DNA of 62,146 nucleotides, from NCBI RefSeq assembly GCF_001618425.1, contig NZ_BDCU01000069.1, forward strand, positions 1 through 62,146, given 5' to 3'. Both the position numbers and the translations under genes were made by a program. Below, piece after piece: positions 8,559 through 16,738 of the stretch. Below the pieces are notes generated by a model that was given only the letters and a program-made list of their open reading frames with translations, was not told the DNA's origin and ran no database searches. Each line of letters starts with the position of its first letter. Positions within the stretch are counted from its first letter, which is position 1. Source of the stretch: Nocardia fusca NBRC 14340 (lineage in GTDB: Bacteria; Actinomycetota; Actinomycetes; Mycobacteriales; Mycobacteriaceae).

Positions 8559-9911
8559 TTACAAGTCACTGCCGTTGGCGGCCATGAGCTCGCGGACGGC
8601 CTCGCCGCGGATCTCCCGTAAGGGCACATCGTGCTCGAGCGACTGGCACACCGCGACGCCCGCCGCGTGCCCGTACTCGAAGCATTGGGCGGTCACCCGG
8701 GCAGAGGCAAGCGCTTCGTGTTCGGCACCCAGGCATCGGCCCGCAACGATGATGTTGTCCCCCGCTTCGGGAATCAGCGCGTCGAACGGGACCTCATAGA
8801 AGTCGTCGAGAATCCAGTGCAGTTTCGGTTTGTCGCCATCGTGCAGTTCGATCGGCCAGGGCACCCGCGCGATGCCGTCGGCGCGCTTTCGATGCTCGAG
8901 CACATCGGTATTGGTGAGCTGTTGCACCGCCGCGATGGTGCGGGTCTGCCGGATGCCGACCTCGGTGCCGGTATCGACGACGTAGCTGTTCTCGCACCCT
9001 GGCATGCGCAGCTTCAGGTACTCGGCGTAGCTACGGACCTGGCGACGTCCCCCGATCTCGGCTTCGGTGAAATCGACCGGGTCGACAACGTTGAGCATGC
9101 GGCCGTCGAACCCGACCAGACGCGTGGCGTTGACCATCAACTCCCCCGGTCGCGGTGTCTGGAAGATCCAGATCTTCTGTCGAGGCAGGTCGAGCCCCTC
9201 CGCGCGTGCGGCAACGATGTCGGCGGAAACATCCGGCGAGCAGATCGTGTCGTGGCCGTAGAAGTCGAGAAACCGGTCGACGTCGACACCGGCGATCCGG
9301 AAGAACATCGTCGGATTCTGAATACGCCCATTGTCCCCGTAGGTATATCGGTGCCCGGCGCGGGCGATGACCGCACCGTCACCGGAGGCGTCGATTGTGC
9401 GCCGCGCGCGAATCAACGAGCGACCTGCGGTCGACTCCACCACAACACCCTCGTAGGACGCCCCCTCCATGATCACACCGATCACGTTGGTATGAAACAG
9501 AATTCGCACGCCGACGTCGAGCAGCATCGTTTCCGCCGCCTCGCGCCAGACCAGCGGATCGTGCGCGGCCGTCCAGGTCTTGCCGTACATCTGCGGCGCT
9601 GTCAGACCACCTCGTTCGGTCAATTCGACGGAGAACCGCTCGGAAAAGCCCTGCACGATCTGCACGGGCGAACCGGGCGTGTCCGACGCCGCGTACATCC
9701 CGCACACGGTGCCCGACATCCCGGCGACGGCAGCACCGCCGCAGAACCCGTACTTCTCGACCAAGACGACGCTCGCTCCGGCTTCCGCCGCCACCGTTGC
9801 GGCTGCGACACCAGCGGCTCCGCCACCCACGACGAGAACATCGACGGTGTCGAGAATCGGCAGGTCACAGTCGGTGCCGACGATTGATGTTTCTTTCCAG
9901 TTCCTGATCAT
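8559..9911 (-). CDS. FAD-dependent oxidoreductase (FAD_oxidored family)
   Basis: A 450-residue flavoprotein. The N-terminal dinucleotide fold reads VDVLVVGGGAAGVAAA (GGGAAG at residues 29-34) followed by VVLVEKYGFCGGAA. Mid-protein RTIDASGDGAVIARAG and the C-terminal NIIVAGRCLGAEHEALAS are typical of the PF12831 group, whose substrates are mostly unassigned. The Met at 9911 starts just before the flavin-binding strand; the frame stays open to 10175 but would run through operator O3. O3 lies about 110 bases upstream, so it probably belongs to the LacI regulon. The reaction is probably a dehydrogenation in the pathway of the CoA-transferase and hydratase. Confidence 0.82.
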   Translation of the reverse strand: MIRNWKETSIVGTDCDLPILDTVDVLVVGGGAAGVAAATVAAEAGASVVLVEKYGFCGGAAVAGMSGTVCGMYAASDTPGSPVQIVQGFSERFSVELTERGGLTAPQMYGKTWTAAHDPLVWREAAETMLLDVGVRILFHTNVIGVIMEGASYEGVVVESTAGRSLIRARRTIDASGDGAVIARAGHRYTYGDNGRIQNPTMFFRIAGVDVDRFLDFYGHDTICSPDVSADIVAARAEGLDLPRQKIWIFQTPRPGELMVNATRLVGFDGRMLNVVDPVDFTEAEIGGRRQVRSYAEYLKLRMPGCENSYVVDTGTEVGIRQTRTIAAVQQLTNTDVLEHRKRADGIARVPWPIELHDGDKPKLHWILDDFYEVPFDALIPEAGDNIIVAGRCLGAEHEALASARVTAQCFEYGHAAGVAVCQSLEHDVPLREIRGEAVRELMAANGSDL

Positions 9912-10018
9912 CTCTGACGCTGCCCTCGAATGTGCGATATGTGTGGTCCGAGAAGGATCGGCGGGAAACGGGTATGCCGACGACCGGTTCCCTACCCGAG
10001 TCAAGCACAGAAACACCC

Positions 10019-10040
10019 AATGAACAACCGGTTGCGCACT
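10019..10040. promoter_or_regulatory. LacI-family operator O3
   Basis: GAACAACCGGTTGCGCA at 10022-10038 is the same 17 bases as O2, and the core matches palindrome O1. It is placed about 110 bases upstream of the FAD oxidoreductase start on the minus strand. Confidence 0.75.
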
Positions 10041-10045
10041 GCGCC

Positions 10046-10260
10046 GACGGCGTGGTCTACAGCCGCTCCGGCCTGACCCACCAGGCCGGGCTTGGAAAAA
10101 GCAGGCCTCATCACCCGCGATGTCAGCACCGAGGACCACCGAGTCACCGTCGTCACCATCACCGACGCCGGTCATACCCGCGTCGACAAGGTCCTACCCG
10201 GCCACATTCACGTCGTACGCGACCTGCTCTCCGACGCGCTATCCGATCAAGACGCCCGCA
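10046..10260 (+). pseudogene. MarR-family regulator fragment, frameshifted
   Basis: The frame starting at 10046 reads GVVYSRSGLTHQAG. Near 10091 it shifts to EKAGLITRDVSTEDHRVTVV and TITDAGHTRVDKVLPGH, then VVRDLLSDALSDQD. Together this is the wing and dimerisation part of a MarR protein (..YSRSGLT.....LEKAGLI.R......R...V.IT.AG). There is no N-terminus, and a LysR fragment follows directly. Confidence 0.75.
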
Positions 10261-10264
10261 CCCC

Positions 10265-10438
10265 ATGGGCGTCGCTCTGCTGCCCCGGGGCAGCACCGGG
10301 CACGACACCGACCTCGTCTCGCTGCCTGTCACCGGAGCGGACCTCAACTGGCCGATCTCCCTGGCCACACCCGGCAGCCGCGCCCCGAGCGCGGCGGCCC
10401 GCGCCTTCGAGCGCTTGGTCGACCAGTATCTGTGGTGA
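10265..10438 (+). pseudogene. C-terminal fragment of a LysR-family regulator
   Basis: The frame from 10265 reads MGVALLPRGSTGHDT, then VSLPVTGADLNWPISLATP and RAPSAAARAFERLV before its stop. This is the end of a LysR-type substrate-binding domain. Nothing upstream matches the rest of such a protein; the piece abuts a MarR fragment, so it is debris from recombination. Confidence 0.6.
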
Positions 10439-10648
10439 CCCGGACGGGCTCGGTGTGGTCCGTGGTCGACAGTGGGTCACGGTACTGCTCCCGGGCACGC
10501 AGTCATGACCTGCGTCTCACTTACCTCGAGGTCGGACCCGTCGCCGGAGGCGATCGCCCACGCACCGGACGTCACCCGCACCGTCGAGTTCCGCGATCGG
10601 CGGGCGGCCGATGGGAACCGAATTCGTTGCGGTGCGACGTGCACGCCG

Positions 10649-10830
10649 TCAGGTCGGCGGACTCGCGTTCTTATTCGAATACAGGATGAGCAACGCGGCA
10701 TCCAGGGCCTGCAACAACTTGTCGACCGAACGTGACGCCTGCATGAGGACGGATCCCCCTTGCACCGTAGCGAGAACCGTCCTGGCCGGGATGGACACGT
10801 CGGTGGCCGAGGCCAGCTCGCCGTCTTGCC
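10649..10830 (-). pseudogene. C-terminal fragment of a TetR-family regulator
   Basis: The minus frame reads SIPARTVLATVQGGSVLMQ and SVDKLLQALDAALLILYSNK before a stop at 10649, the usual last helices of TetR_C domains. The DNA-binding part is absent. The upstream side is joined in the same region to a fumarylacetoacetase-family fragment. Confidence 0.65.
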
Positions 10831-10834
10831 GCAT

Positions 10835-11080
10835 CCCAGGCTGAACTGCGGCGATGGCCCGGCTGTCTGAGTGATGCGCTCGGAGAGATCCTGGCCGACG
10901 GTCAGCCCGGCCACGTGGGCCCACGCGTTGTCCTCCTCGATTCGCCAGGCCCGCTTGCCGAGCACGACGACCAATTCGACCTCCCAGTCGGTGTTGCCAC
11001 CGGCGGGAGTTCGACGGGCGCCCGGGCTCCACCGACGCAGCGAGGACCTCGCCTCGACCACCGCGCCGCGCACTTGAACG
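10835..11080 (-). pseudogene. Fumarylacetoacetate hydrolase-family fragment
   Basis: The minus frame reads PAGGNTDWEVELVVVLGKRA, then IEEDNAWAHVAGLTVGQDLS and TQTAGPSPQFSLG. This is the metal-site region of FAH-family hydrolases (DWEVELAVVIG....A...V.G.T..QD.S.R). The N-terminal part is degraded and the C-terminal half is replaced by a TetR piece. It is a gene fragment. Confidence 0.75.
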
Positions 11081-11275
11081 ACGAGTTCCTGCCCGAGCCG
11101 CGATCGAACCAGCGTTGCGAGCCGCGGCAGCACTCGGGGCCCCACCTACTCGCATCCCACTCCGTGTCAACTGCGGAGCGGGTTTTTCAAGGCTGCCCAC
11201 ATTGGAGCGTTCAATGGCACGGCATCGGTGCCCGGGGCACCGTCGAGATGATTCCACCCGCGAATCTGTGCGTTA

Positions 11276-12802
11276 TCAGACCGGTGGTACAACGCTCCTG
11301 CGCAGAATCTTGCCCGTAGGGCCTTTCGGTAAGCTGGGCACGAACCAGATTCGGCGGGGATACTTGTAGTCCGCCAGCCGTTCCCGCACGAAGTCGATTA
11401 TTTCGGCGGGCTCGGCGTGGGCTCCTGGCTTGAGTGCCACGGCAGCGCCGATTTGTTCGCCGAGATATCCGTCTTCGATCCCGACTACTGCCGCCTCGGC
11501 TACGGCGGAGTGCTCGTACAGCACCTCCTCCACTTCGCGGGGATACACGTTGTATCCACCCCTGATGATGATGTCCTTCTTCCGGTCCACGATGCTGTAA
11601 TAGCCTTCGCGGTCTCGGGTCGCGATGTCCCCGGTACTGAACCAGCCGTCCACTATGGCTTCCTCGGTCGCCGCTGGGCGGCCCCAATACCCCTTCATGA
11701 CGTTCTCACCTTTGATCTGAATCTCCCCTGGCTCATCGGATCCGTGCAGTTCGTTGCCGTTGTCATCGACCAGGCGAAGCAGGCAGCCGCGGACCGGAAT
11801 TCCGATCGTTCCAGCTTTACGCGGCGTTCCCTGCTGATTGAAACAAGCGATGGGAGCGGTTTCCGAAAGCCCATATCCTTCGTATATCTCGCACGCGAAT
11901 TTTTCCTCGAATGCTTTCAACACTTCGACGGGCATCGGTGCACCTCCTACGATGCAGCAGCGAAGATGCGATAGGTCCACGGAATCAGCATCGGCGGAAT
12001 TCAGCAGGGCGGAGTACATGGTGGGAACGCCCTCGAGGACCGTGACGTTGTCCCGCACGAGAACACGAAGGGCTGTTTCGGCGTCGAACCTGGGAATCAA
12101 GGTGAGCAGAGCACCCGACCTCACGGCGGCGTTCAAACCGCACGTGAGACCGAATACGTGAAAGAGTGGCAAGCACCCCAGAATAATGTCATCGGGGGTT
12201 GTCTGGATGAGCGTATCGACGGTGGTGGAAGCGTTTGTCGACATGTTGTCATGCGTGAGTTCAGCGCCTTTGGGGCTGCCCGTGGTACCGGAGGTGTAGA
12301 GCAGCACCGCGGTGTCGTCCCGACCGCGCCACACAGGTTCCTCGACCGGGAAACCGAGCAGATCCGCTTCGGTCGGCCCCAACTCCGTGACGAGAAATGC
12401 CGGAATGCCCGCCGCGCGTGCTGCTTCCGACACCACGTCCCCCGCTGTCAGCGAGCCGTAGACGAGCGACATCCCGGAGTCTTCCACGTAATACGTGACC
12501 TCCCGTGCCTTCAGCAGGGGATTCATCGGGACGGCGACGGCACCCGCCATCAGGATCCCGTAGAAGAGGATCGGAAACGCCGGCACGTTCGGCAGCACGA
12601 TACCGACGCGGTCGCCGGCGCGGATTCCCCTGGCTTGCAGATCACCCGCCACGGCCGCTGCCGCGCGCCCGAGTTGGGAATAGTTCAGCGTAGTGGTTTC
12701 GAGTCTGATCGCCGGCCGATCACCCAGGTCACGAGCAGTGTCGATGAGATTGTTCGCGAGATTTGACGACATGGAAAACGTCGAAGACATGGTAGAAGAC
12801 AT
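11276..12802 (-). CDS. Acyl-CoA synthetase (AMP-forming, long-chain type)
   Basis: A 508-residue member of the ANL superfamily that activates a carboxylic acid via an acyl-adenylate. Motifs: LLYTSGTTGSPKGAELTHDN (P-loop-like A3), EGYGLSETAPIACFN (A5), DGWFSTGDIATRD (A7), and GPTGKILRR with the C-terminal catalytic Lys. The start at 12802 has AGGAG about ten bases upstream; the N-terminus is Met/Ser rich (MSSTMSSTFSMSS). It stands alone on the minus strand between two degraded or terminator-bounded regions and probably serves the CoA-dependent cluster around it. The chain length or aromatic nature of the acid cannot be read from the sequence. Confidence 0.88.
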   Translation of the reverse strand: MSSTMSSTFSMSSNLANNLIDTARDLGDRPAIRLETTTLNYSQLGRAAAAVAGDLQARGIRAGDRVGIVLPNVPAFPILFYGILMAGAVAVPMNPLLKAREVTYYVEDSGMSLVYGSLTAGDVVSEAARAAGIPAFLVTELGPTEADLLGFPVEEPVWRGRDDTAVLLYTSGTTGSPKGAELTHDNMSTNASTTVDTLIQTTPDDIILGCLPLFHVFGLTCGLNAAVRSGALLTLIPRFDAETALRVLVRDNVTVLEGVPTMYSALLNSADADSVDLSHLRCCIVGGAPMPVEVLKAFEEKFACEIYEGYGLSETAPIACFNQQGTPRKAGTIGIPVRGCLLRLVDDNGNELHGSDEPGEIQIKGENVMKGYWGRPAATEEAIVDGWFSTGDIATRDREGYYSIVDRKKDIIIRGGYNVYPREVEEVLYEHSAVAEAAVVGIEDGYLGEQIGAAVALKPGAHAEPAEIIDFVRERLADYKYPRRIWFVPSLPKGPTGKILRRSVVPPV

Positions 12803-12904
12803 AAGGGAGTACTCCTGTTTGATCCGAGCGGCGTCACGAGGCAACTCGACCTCGTCGACAGCGGCTCGAGCCAGCGACAGTGGGAACCACGGCCGCATGG
12901 AAGC

Positions 12905-12945
12905 GTGGGCCGCACATCGTCACTGCGTACGAATGCGCGGCCCAC
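12905..12945. terminator. Hairpin terminator downstream of DUF3237 gene
   Basis: GTGGGCCGC (12905-12913) pairs with GCGGCCCAC (12937-12945) across 23 bases. It is 20 bases past the DUF3237 stop on the minus strand. The loop is long and no U-run follows, so confidence is moderate. Confidence 0.5.
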
Positions 12946-12964
12946 TTGTCGTGCCCGGTTGGTG

Positions 12965-13426
12965 CTATTGAAGGGCTACCCGAAAGACCTGGAACTCGAT
13001 CACCGGACCCGGTGTGACGCGCCCCTGCCCCACGAAAATTGTCTGGTTGACCCAGCTGTACCTGGGGTCGCCGGACTCGAGCCGCGGAGTGGTGACGAAG
13101 TAGTGATCGCCGAACTCTGTGCCCGAATCCCCTCCTGCCAAAGCGGCTGCCGCCGCGTCCGTGACCTCGACCAGCCCCTGATAGCTCATGTAGATGACGG
13201 CACCGTCGTTGGTATTGAACTGCGCGCGCACATCCAACCGCCCGAAGCCGTCCTCGCCGGCGAGGAGCCAGTCGCCGCCGCCGATGGCCGCCTGACCGCT
13301 GAGTCGGTCGCCCGTCACCGTACCGCCGGTGACCGGGAGCACTTGCCGTAAACCGTACGGCCCGGGGCCGACAATTTGCGGCGCACCCAACTCCGCGGTG
13401 TACGAGAACTCTGGAATGAGCTTCAC
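12965..13426 (-). CDS. DUF3237 family protein
   Basis: A 153-residue single-domain DUF3237 protein: LIPEFSYTAELGAPQIVG, LPVTGGTVTGDRLSG, GGGDWLLAGEDGFGRLDVRA and GDHYFVTTPRLESGD are the family's conserved blocks. Members adopt a small beta-barrel and often sit in aromatic or terpenoid degradation clusters, but no reaction is established that I can name. The ATG overlaps the stop of the upstream NTF2-like gene by four bases (ATGA), so the two are translationally coupled. Confidence 0.85.
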   Translation of the reverse strand: MKLIPEFSYTAELGAPQIVGPGPYGLRQVLPVTGGTVTGDRLSGQAAIGGGDWLLAGEDGFGRLDVRAQFNTNDGAVIYMSYQGLVEVTDAAAAALAGGDSGTEFGDHYFVTTPRLESGDPRYSWVNQTIFVGQGRVTPGPVIEFQVFRVALQ

Positions 13427-13905
13427 TTGGAAACCTCCAGGCCCGCGGCAGCCATTACTGTGGCCATGCCTTCACCGATAAGTTCGACTCCGAAAGCTCC
13501 GACGACGACGTTCGGATCGAAGTACTCGCGAATCAAAGTTACCTTGCCGTCCCTGACACGCATGTGCGTGCAATAGGTATTCGCATAGATATTCCCGTTC
13601 TGCGCCACGGTCGCCCGACCATGAAGTTCGAGAACAAAAAGCTCAGGGTCTGTCGTGTCGTGGACGACCAGCGAATCGATCACCAGATCCGGCACGGATC
13701 CGAAGAACCAGTCGACGAAGTGGCCGATGAGCGCGCGGCCGGGGACTGCCTTCGCGAGCGGCTCTGGGGCGAACGGCATTTCCCAGACAGCCTCTTCCGC
13801 GAACCAGTCCTTCCACTCCTCCAGCTTCGCTCCGGTCGGCGGTCCGCCATCGAGATCGCTCCAAAAATGGTCCACTACCTTGCGATTCTCCGCTTGGGTA
13901 CTCAC
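13423..13905 (-). CDS. NTF2-like/SnoaL-type protein
   Basis: A 160-residue cone-fold protein: KVVDHFWSDLDGG, EEAVWEMPFAPEPLAKAVPG, IGHFVDWFFGSVPDLVIDSL and IREYFDPNVV are typical of SnoaL-like isomerases, hydratases or dehydratases. The GTG at 13905 has AGGAGG nine bases upstream, which decides it over the open frame to 14073. It is the first gene of a two-gene unit with the DUF3237 protein. Upstream DNA carries an inverted repeat (13974-14006) resembling half of the large dyad at 16638. The substrate is unknown. Confidence 0.8.
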   Translation of the reverse strand: MSTQAENRKVVDHFWSDLDGGPPTGAKLEEWKDWFAEEAVWEMPFAPEPLAKAVPGRALIGHFVDWFFGSVPDLVIDSLVVHDTTDPELFVLELHGRATVAQNGNIYANTYCTHMRVRDGKVTLIREYFDPNVVVGAFGVELIGEGMATVMAAAGLEVSK

Positions 13906-13973
13906 AATCGCCTCCTCGTTGCGGCCTGGCGACGACTGATGTTCCAGTCGCCGTAACGTGAGAGAATGCCCGA

Positions 13974-14006
13974 ACTGTCGGCGATAGTCAACAGTGTGTC
14001 GACAGT
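13974..14006. promoter_or_regulatory. Candidate operator upstream of the NTF2/DUF3237 unit
   Basis: ACTGTCG at 13974-13980 is repeated inverted as CGACAGT at 14000-14006, and CAACAGTGTGTC at 13989-14000 resembles the right arm of the 40-bp dyad at 16638-16677 (CAACAGTGAGTC). This suggests the same regulator, perhaps the EthR-like TetR at 20489. It is inference from motif similarity only. Confidence 0.4.
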
Positions 14007-14190
14007 CAAGATCGAGTGCGGCACCGCTCACTGAGGCCCGGATCGACATGGTGTTGACGATAATCCACTCCAAGTCTATTCTCAGGGTCTGGTTTGACCC
14101 GTGAGCCGCCCGAAATCATCTACGGACATGGGTTCCGGCGGTGTCGTCAGTCCGCGCATCAACCCTTTACTTGCCCTTTTAGGAGGCGTC

Positions 14191-15219
14191 ATGAGCACAC
14201 TTACCAATAGGCTCTATCGATTGCGGAGTCGACCGGAGGGGGAAGTAACGGACGCGAATCTAGAATGGTCCGAAGAGCCGGTTCCCGAGATTTCCGAGGG
14301 ACAAGCACTAATCCGCACGCACTATTTGTCTGTGGACCCGACGAATCGGGTATGGATGAGTGCGATGCGTTCCTACATACCCCCGGTCGAGCTGAACGCG
14401 GTCATGCGGGGGGCAGGTGTAGGCCAGGTGGTGGCCAGCAAGCGCGAGGATCTTCCTGTCGGCGCCCATGTCGTGGGGTTGACGGGTTGGCAGGATTACT
14501 GTGTGGCCGATGCGGCGAGTGCGGATATGCCGTTCACGGTCCTGCCCGATCCGTTGCCAGCGCCGCTGCCCGCGTTCGTCGGCGTGCTCGGCCACACCGG
14601 AATATCGGCGTACCTGGGCGTTGAGTTCGGGGATCCTCGGCCGGGCGAGACGTTCTTCGTCTCGGGCGCGGCAGGAGCAGTGGGGGCGGTTGCGGGCCAA
14701 CTCGCGAAGAGACGGGGAGCCCGAGTGGTCGGGATCGCCGGCGGTGCCGAGAAATGTCGGTACCTCGTCGAGGAGCTCGGCTTCGACGCCTGCGTCGATC
14801 GACATGCCGACGACTGGAAGGCGCAACTCGACCGGGCAACACCTGCAGGAATCGACGTGGATTTCGAGAACGTCGGCGGCGAGATCATGGATCATGTACT
14901 CGATCGACTCAATATCGGTGCGCGCATCACGCTGTGCGGTCTTATTTCTGAATACAACGATTACAACACCGCCGGCACCCAGCGCGGGCTACGTAATCTC
15001 AGCCAGCTATTGATGCAGCGGGCCACTCTGCGGGGTTTCATCGTTTTCGATCACGTGGATCGGTACGGCGAGATCATCGAGCAGCTGTCCCAGGACCTCA
15101 GCGCAGGCGCGCTGCAGGCCGAGGAAACTGTGGTCGATGGCCTGGAGAATGCGCGACACACTCTCAATCGTAGTATCGCGGGTGAGAACAGAGGGAAAGT
15201 CGTCGTTAAAGTCGTCTGA
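14191..15219 (+). CDS. NADP-dependent medium-chain oxidoreductase (zinc-free, LTB4DH-like)
   Basis: A 342-residue MDR-superfamily reductase of the leukotriene B4 12-hydroxydehydrogenase/CurA type: YLSVDPTNRVWMSAMRSYIP, GHTGISAYLGVEF, and the NADPH fold FFVSGAAGAVGAVAGQLAK. Zinc-binding residues of alcohol dehydrogenases are absent. Such enzymes reduce the double bond of alpha,beta-unsaturated carbonyls. ATG 14191 has AGGAGG four bases upstream. A perfect hairpin follows the stop, so it is a single-gene transcript. Confidence 0.88.
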   Translation: MSTLTNRLYRLRSRPEGEVTDANLEWSEEPVPEISEGQALIRTHYLSVDPTNRVWMSAMRSYIPPVELNAVMRGAGVGQVVASKREDLPVGAHVVGLTGWQDYCVADAASADMPFTVLPDPLPAPLPAFVGVLGHTGISAYLGVEFGDPRPGETFFVSGAAGAVGAVAGQLAKRRGARVVGIAGGAEKCRYLVEELGFDACVDRHADDWKAQLDRATPAGIDVDFENVGGEIMDHVLDRLNIGARITLCGLISEYNDYNTAGTQRGLRNLSQLLMQRATLRGFIVFDHVDRYGEIIEQLSQDLSAGALQAEETVVDGLENARHTLNRSIAGENRGKVVVKVV

Positions 15220-15230
15220 TCCTCGCGACC

Positions 15231-15272
15231 ACGCGCTGCGGCCGAATTCATGCATCACGGGCCGCAGCGCGT
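15231..15272. terminator. Terminator hairpin, 13-bp perfect arms
   Basis: ACGCGCTGCGGCC (15231-15243) pairs exactly with 15260-15272 across 16 bases, 11 bases after the MDR stop. Confidence 0.7.
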
Positions 15273-15457
15273 CTGCTCGAAATTGGCGGACATCTGCGGC
15301 GCTCCGGCTTCCGAGCCGATTCCCCGCGCTCTTGACGTCGATGATGTCTCGGACCAGTGAAAGCCCGGCCGGTCACGTGCCGGACCGGCCAGGCCACCGG
15401 GAGCTGCCGTAGCGTGAACGATTCGACGTATCTATTGCTCCACGGGCGTACTGTCCA

Positions 15458-16396
15458 CTAGCGCAGCAACCTGGATAGCTTCTCCGCGAAATCGGCGATG
15501 CAACGCTCGCCCTCGTCCAGCACACCGGCCAGCAGAAAGAAGCTATGCGGCATGCCCGCATACTCACGAAACTCGGCCCCGACGCCCGAAGCCTCTAATT
15601 TGGCCGAGTAGCGCCGAGCGTCATCCGAGGCCGGATCGATTTCCGAGCTGAGGATGAGCGCAGGAGGAGACGCTGCCAGGGTTTCCCTCATCAAAAGCGA
15701 TACGGCCGGTGACCGTCGAGTTAGTACATTCGGAAAATACTGATCAATACACCATTCGAGAATGGGCCGCGACAAAATGGGCGCCGCGCTGTATCGCTCG
15801 GCGGACGTTCCGGTCATGGTCGCATCGAGGACAGGGCACAGCAGTCCCTGCGCCTTCGCCGTCGCACCGCGGGCGCGTGCCCGAACATCTACGGCGGTCG
15901 CCGCCGCGAGCATCGCTCCTGCGGAGTCACCGGCGACTGCCAGTGCGTCGCTGTCGATATTCAGCTCATCGGAGTGCTCCGATACCCAGAGGAACGAGTC
16001 CATCGCATCGTCGTGCGCGCTTGGATAGGTATTTTCGGGAGCCAGTCGATACTCGACGGCGATGACGCTGAGCCCACCCTGGACGCTCAACTCCCGGCAC
16101 AGCCTGTCATGCGAATCGAGACTGCCTCTGACGAATCCGCCACCGTGGAAGTAGACGACACCGGGTACGCGACCTACCGCGCCTTTCGGGCGATAACCGC
16201 GCGCACCGACAGTCCTTCCGGGAAGGCGGATGTGGAAGTTCCGAACCTCGCAGCCGCGATTAGGGTTGCCCGCCAACCCGATCAACTTCTCGCCGGCCGA
16301 TCTGTATGAGGAAATCGGCACGTCCCAGGGCTGCGCAGGTGGGTTCGTAGACAGTGACGCGAGTAATTCGATTACCTGATCATTCAAAGCTCCCAT
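15458..16396 (-). CDS. Alpha/beta-hydrolase, hormone-sensitive-lipase family esterase
   Basis: A 312-residue esterase with the HSL-family HGGG oxyanion motif (VVYFHGGGFVRGS, residues 84-87) and nucleophile Ser158 in VAGDSAGAM. The acid residue is probably the Asp in SSEIDPASDD and the base the His in MPHSFFLLAG. It hydrolyses a small acyl ester. The Met at 16396 opens a family-like N-terminus; the frame is open to 16621 but would cover the intergenic regulatory dyads, so I prefer the internal start, though no strong ribosome site precedes it. It is transcribed away from the cupin gene. Confidence 0.85.
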   Translation of the reverse strand: MGALNDQVIELLASLSTNPPAQPWDVPISSYRSAGEKLIGLAGNPNRGCEVRNFHIRLPGRTVGARGYRPKGAVGRVPGVVYFHGGGFVRGSLDSHDRLCRELSVQGGLSVIAVEYRLAPENTYPSAHDDAMDSFLWVSEHSDELNIDSDALAVAGDSAGAMLAAATAVDVRARARGATAKAQGLLCPVLDATMTGTSAERYSAAPILSRPILEWCIDQYFPNVLTRRSPAVSLLMRETLAASPPALILSSEIDPASDDARRYSAKLEASGVGAEFREYAGMPHSFFLLAGVLDEGERCIADFAEKLSRLLR

Positions 16397-16738
16397 TATC
16401 GAACCGCACAATCGGCCGCGCGGAGATGATTCGTTTCCTGAAGCAACGTCATTGGTCCTCTTAGAGTCGGGCGCCAAAGCCTCGCGTGCGAATCTGATGC
16501 CTGAGCGCATACGAGTGAGGAGCATTGTGCACATACTGTCTGGAGTTGTCAACGGTCTGTCTAGTTGAACTAGAGAGCCAGCTTGCGACGGGGTGGCATT
16601 CACTGCGATACCACCTCTCAACAGCTAGTTCATGAATACTAGACACACTGTTGACTCCAGCCAACAGTGAGTCTAGTCTCAATCCTGTTCAAGGTAGAAC
16701 GCAGCTACTCGCCCGGCGAGTAAACGAAAGGGACCCCC
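16397..16738. other. Divergent intergenic region
   Basis: This interval separates the esterase (minus) from the cupin gene (plus). It holds the 40-bp dyad at 16638-16677 and further related words (ACTGTCTGG at about 16531, GTCTAGTTGAACTAGAG at about 16557), consistent with a regulated bidirectional promoter. No coding potential is convincing. Confidence 0.6.
16638..16677. promoter_or_regulatory. Large operator-like dyad, 16-bp arms
   Basis: The left arm ACTAGACACACTGTTG (16638-16653) and right arm CAACAGTGAGTCTAGT (16662-16677) are reverse complements at 15 of 16 positions, around an 8-base spacer. It lies about 60 bases before the cupin start. Its size fits two TetR dimers; the EthR-like TetR downstream is the natural candidate. 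Confidence 0.75.

Noticed and set aside
8631..9887. A 418-codon open frame on the plus strand
   Set aside because: It is antisense to the FAD oxidoreductase, has no family resemblance, and results from third-position GC bias that keeps the opposite strand open. The same holds for long antisense frames at 32098-33357, 35629-37350, 37149-38939, 39392-40639 and 42954-44861.
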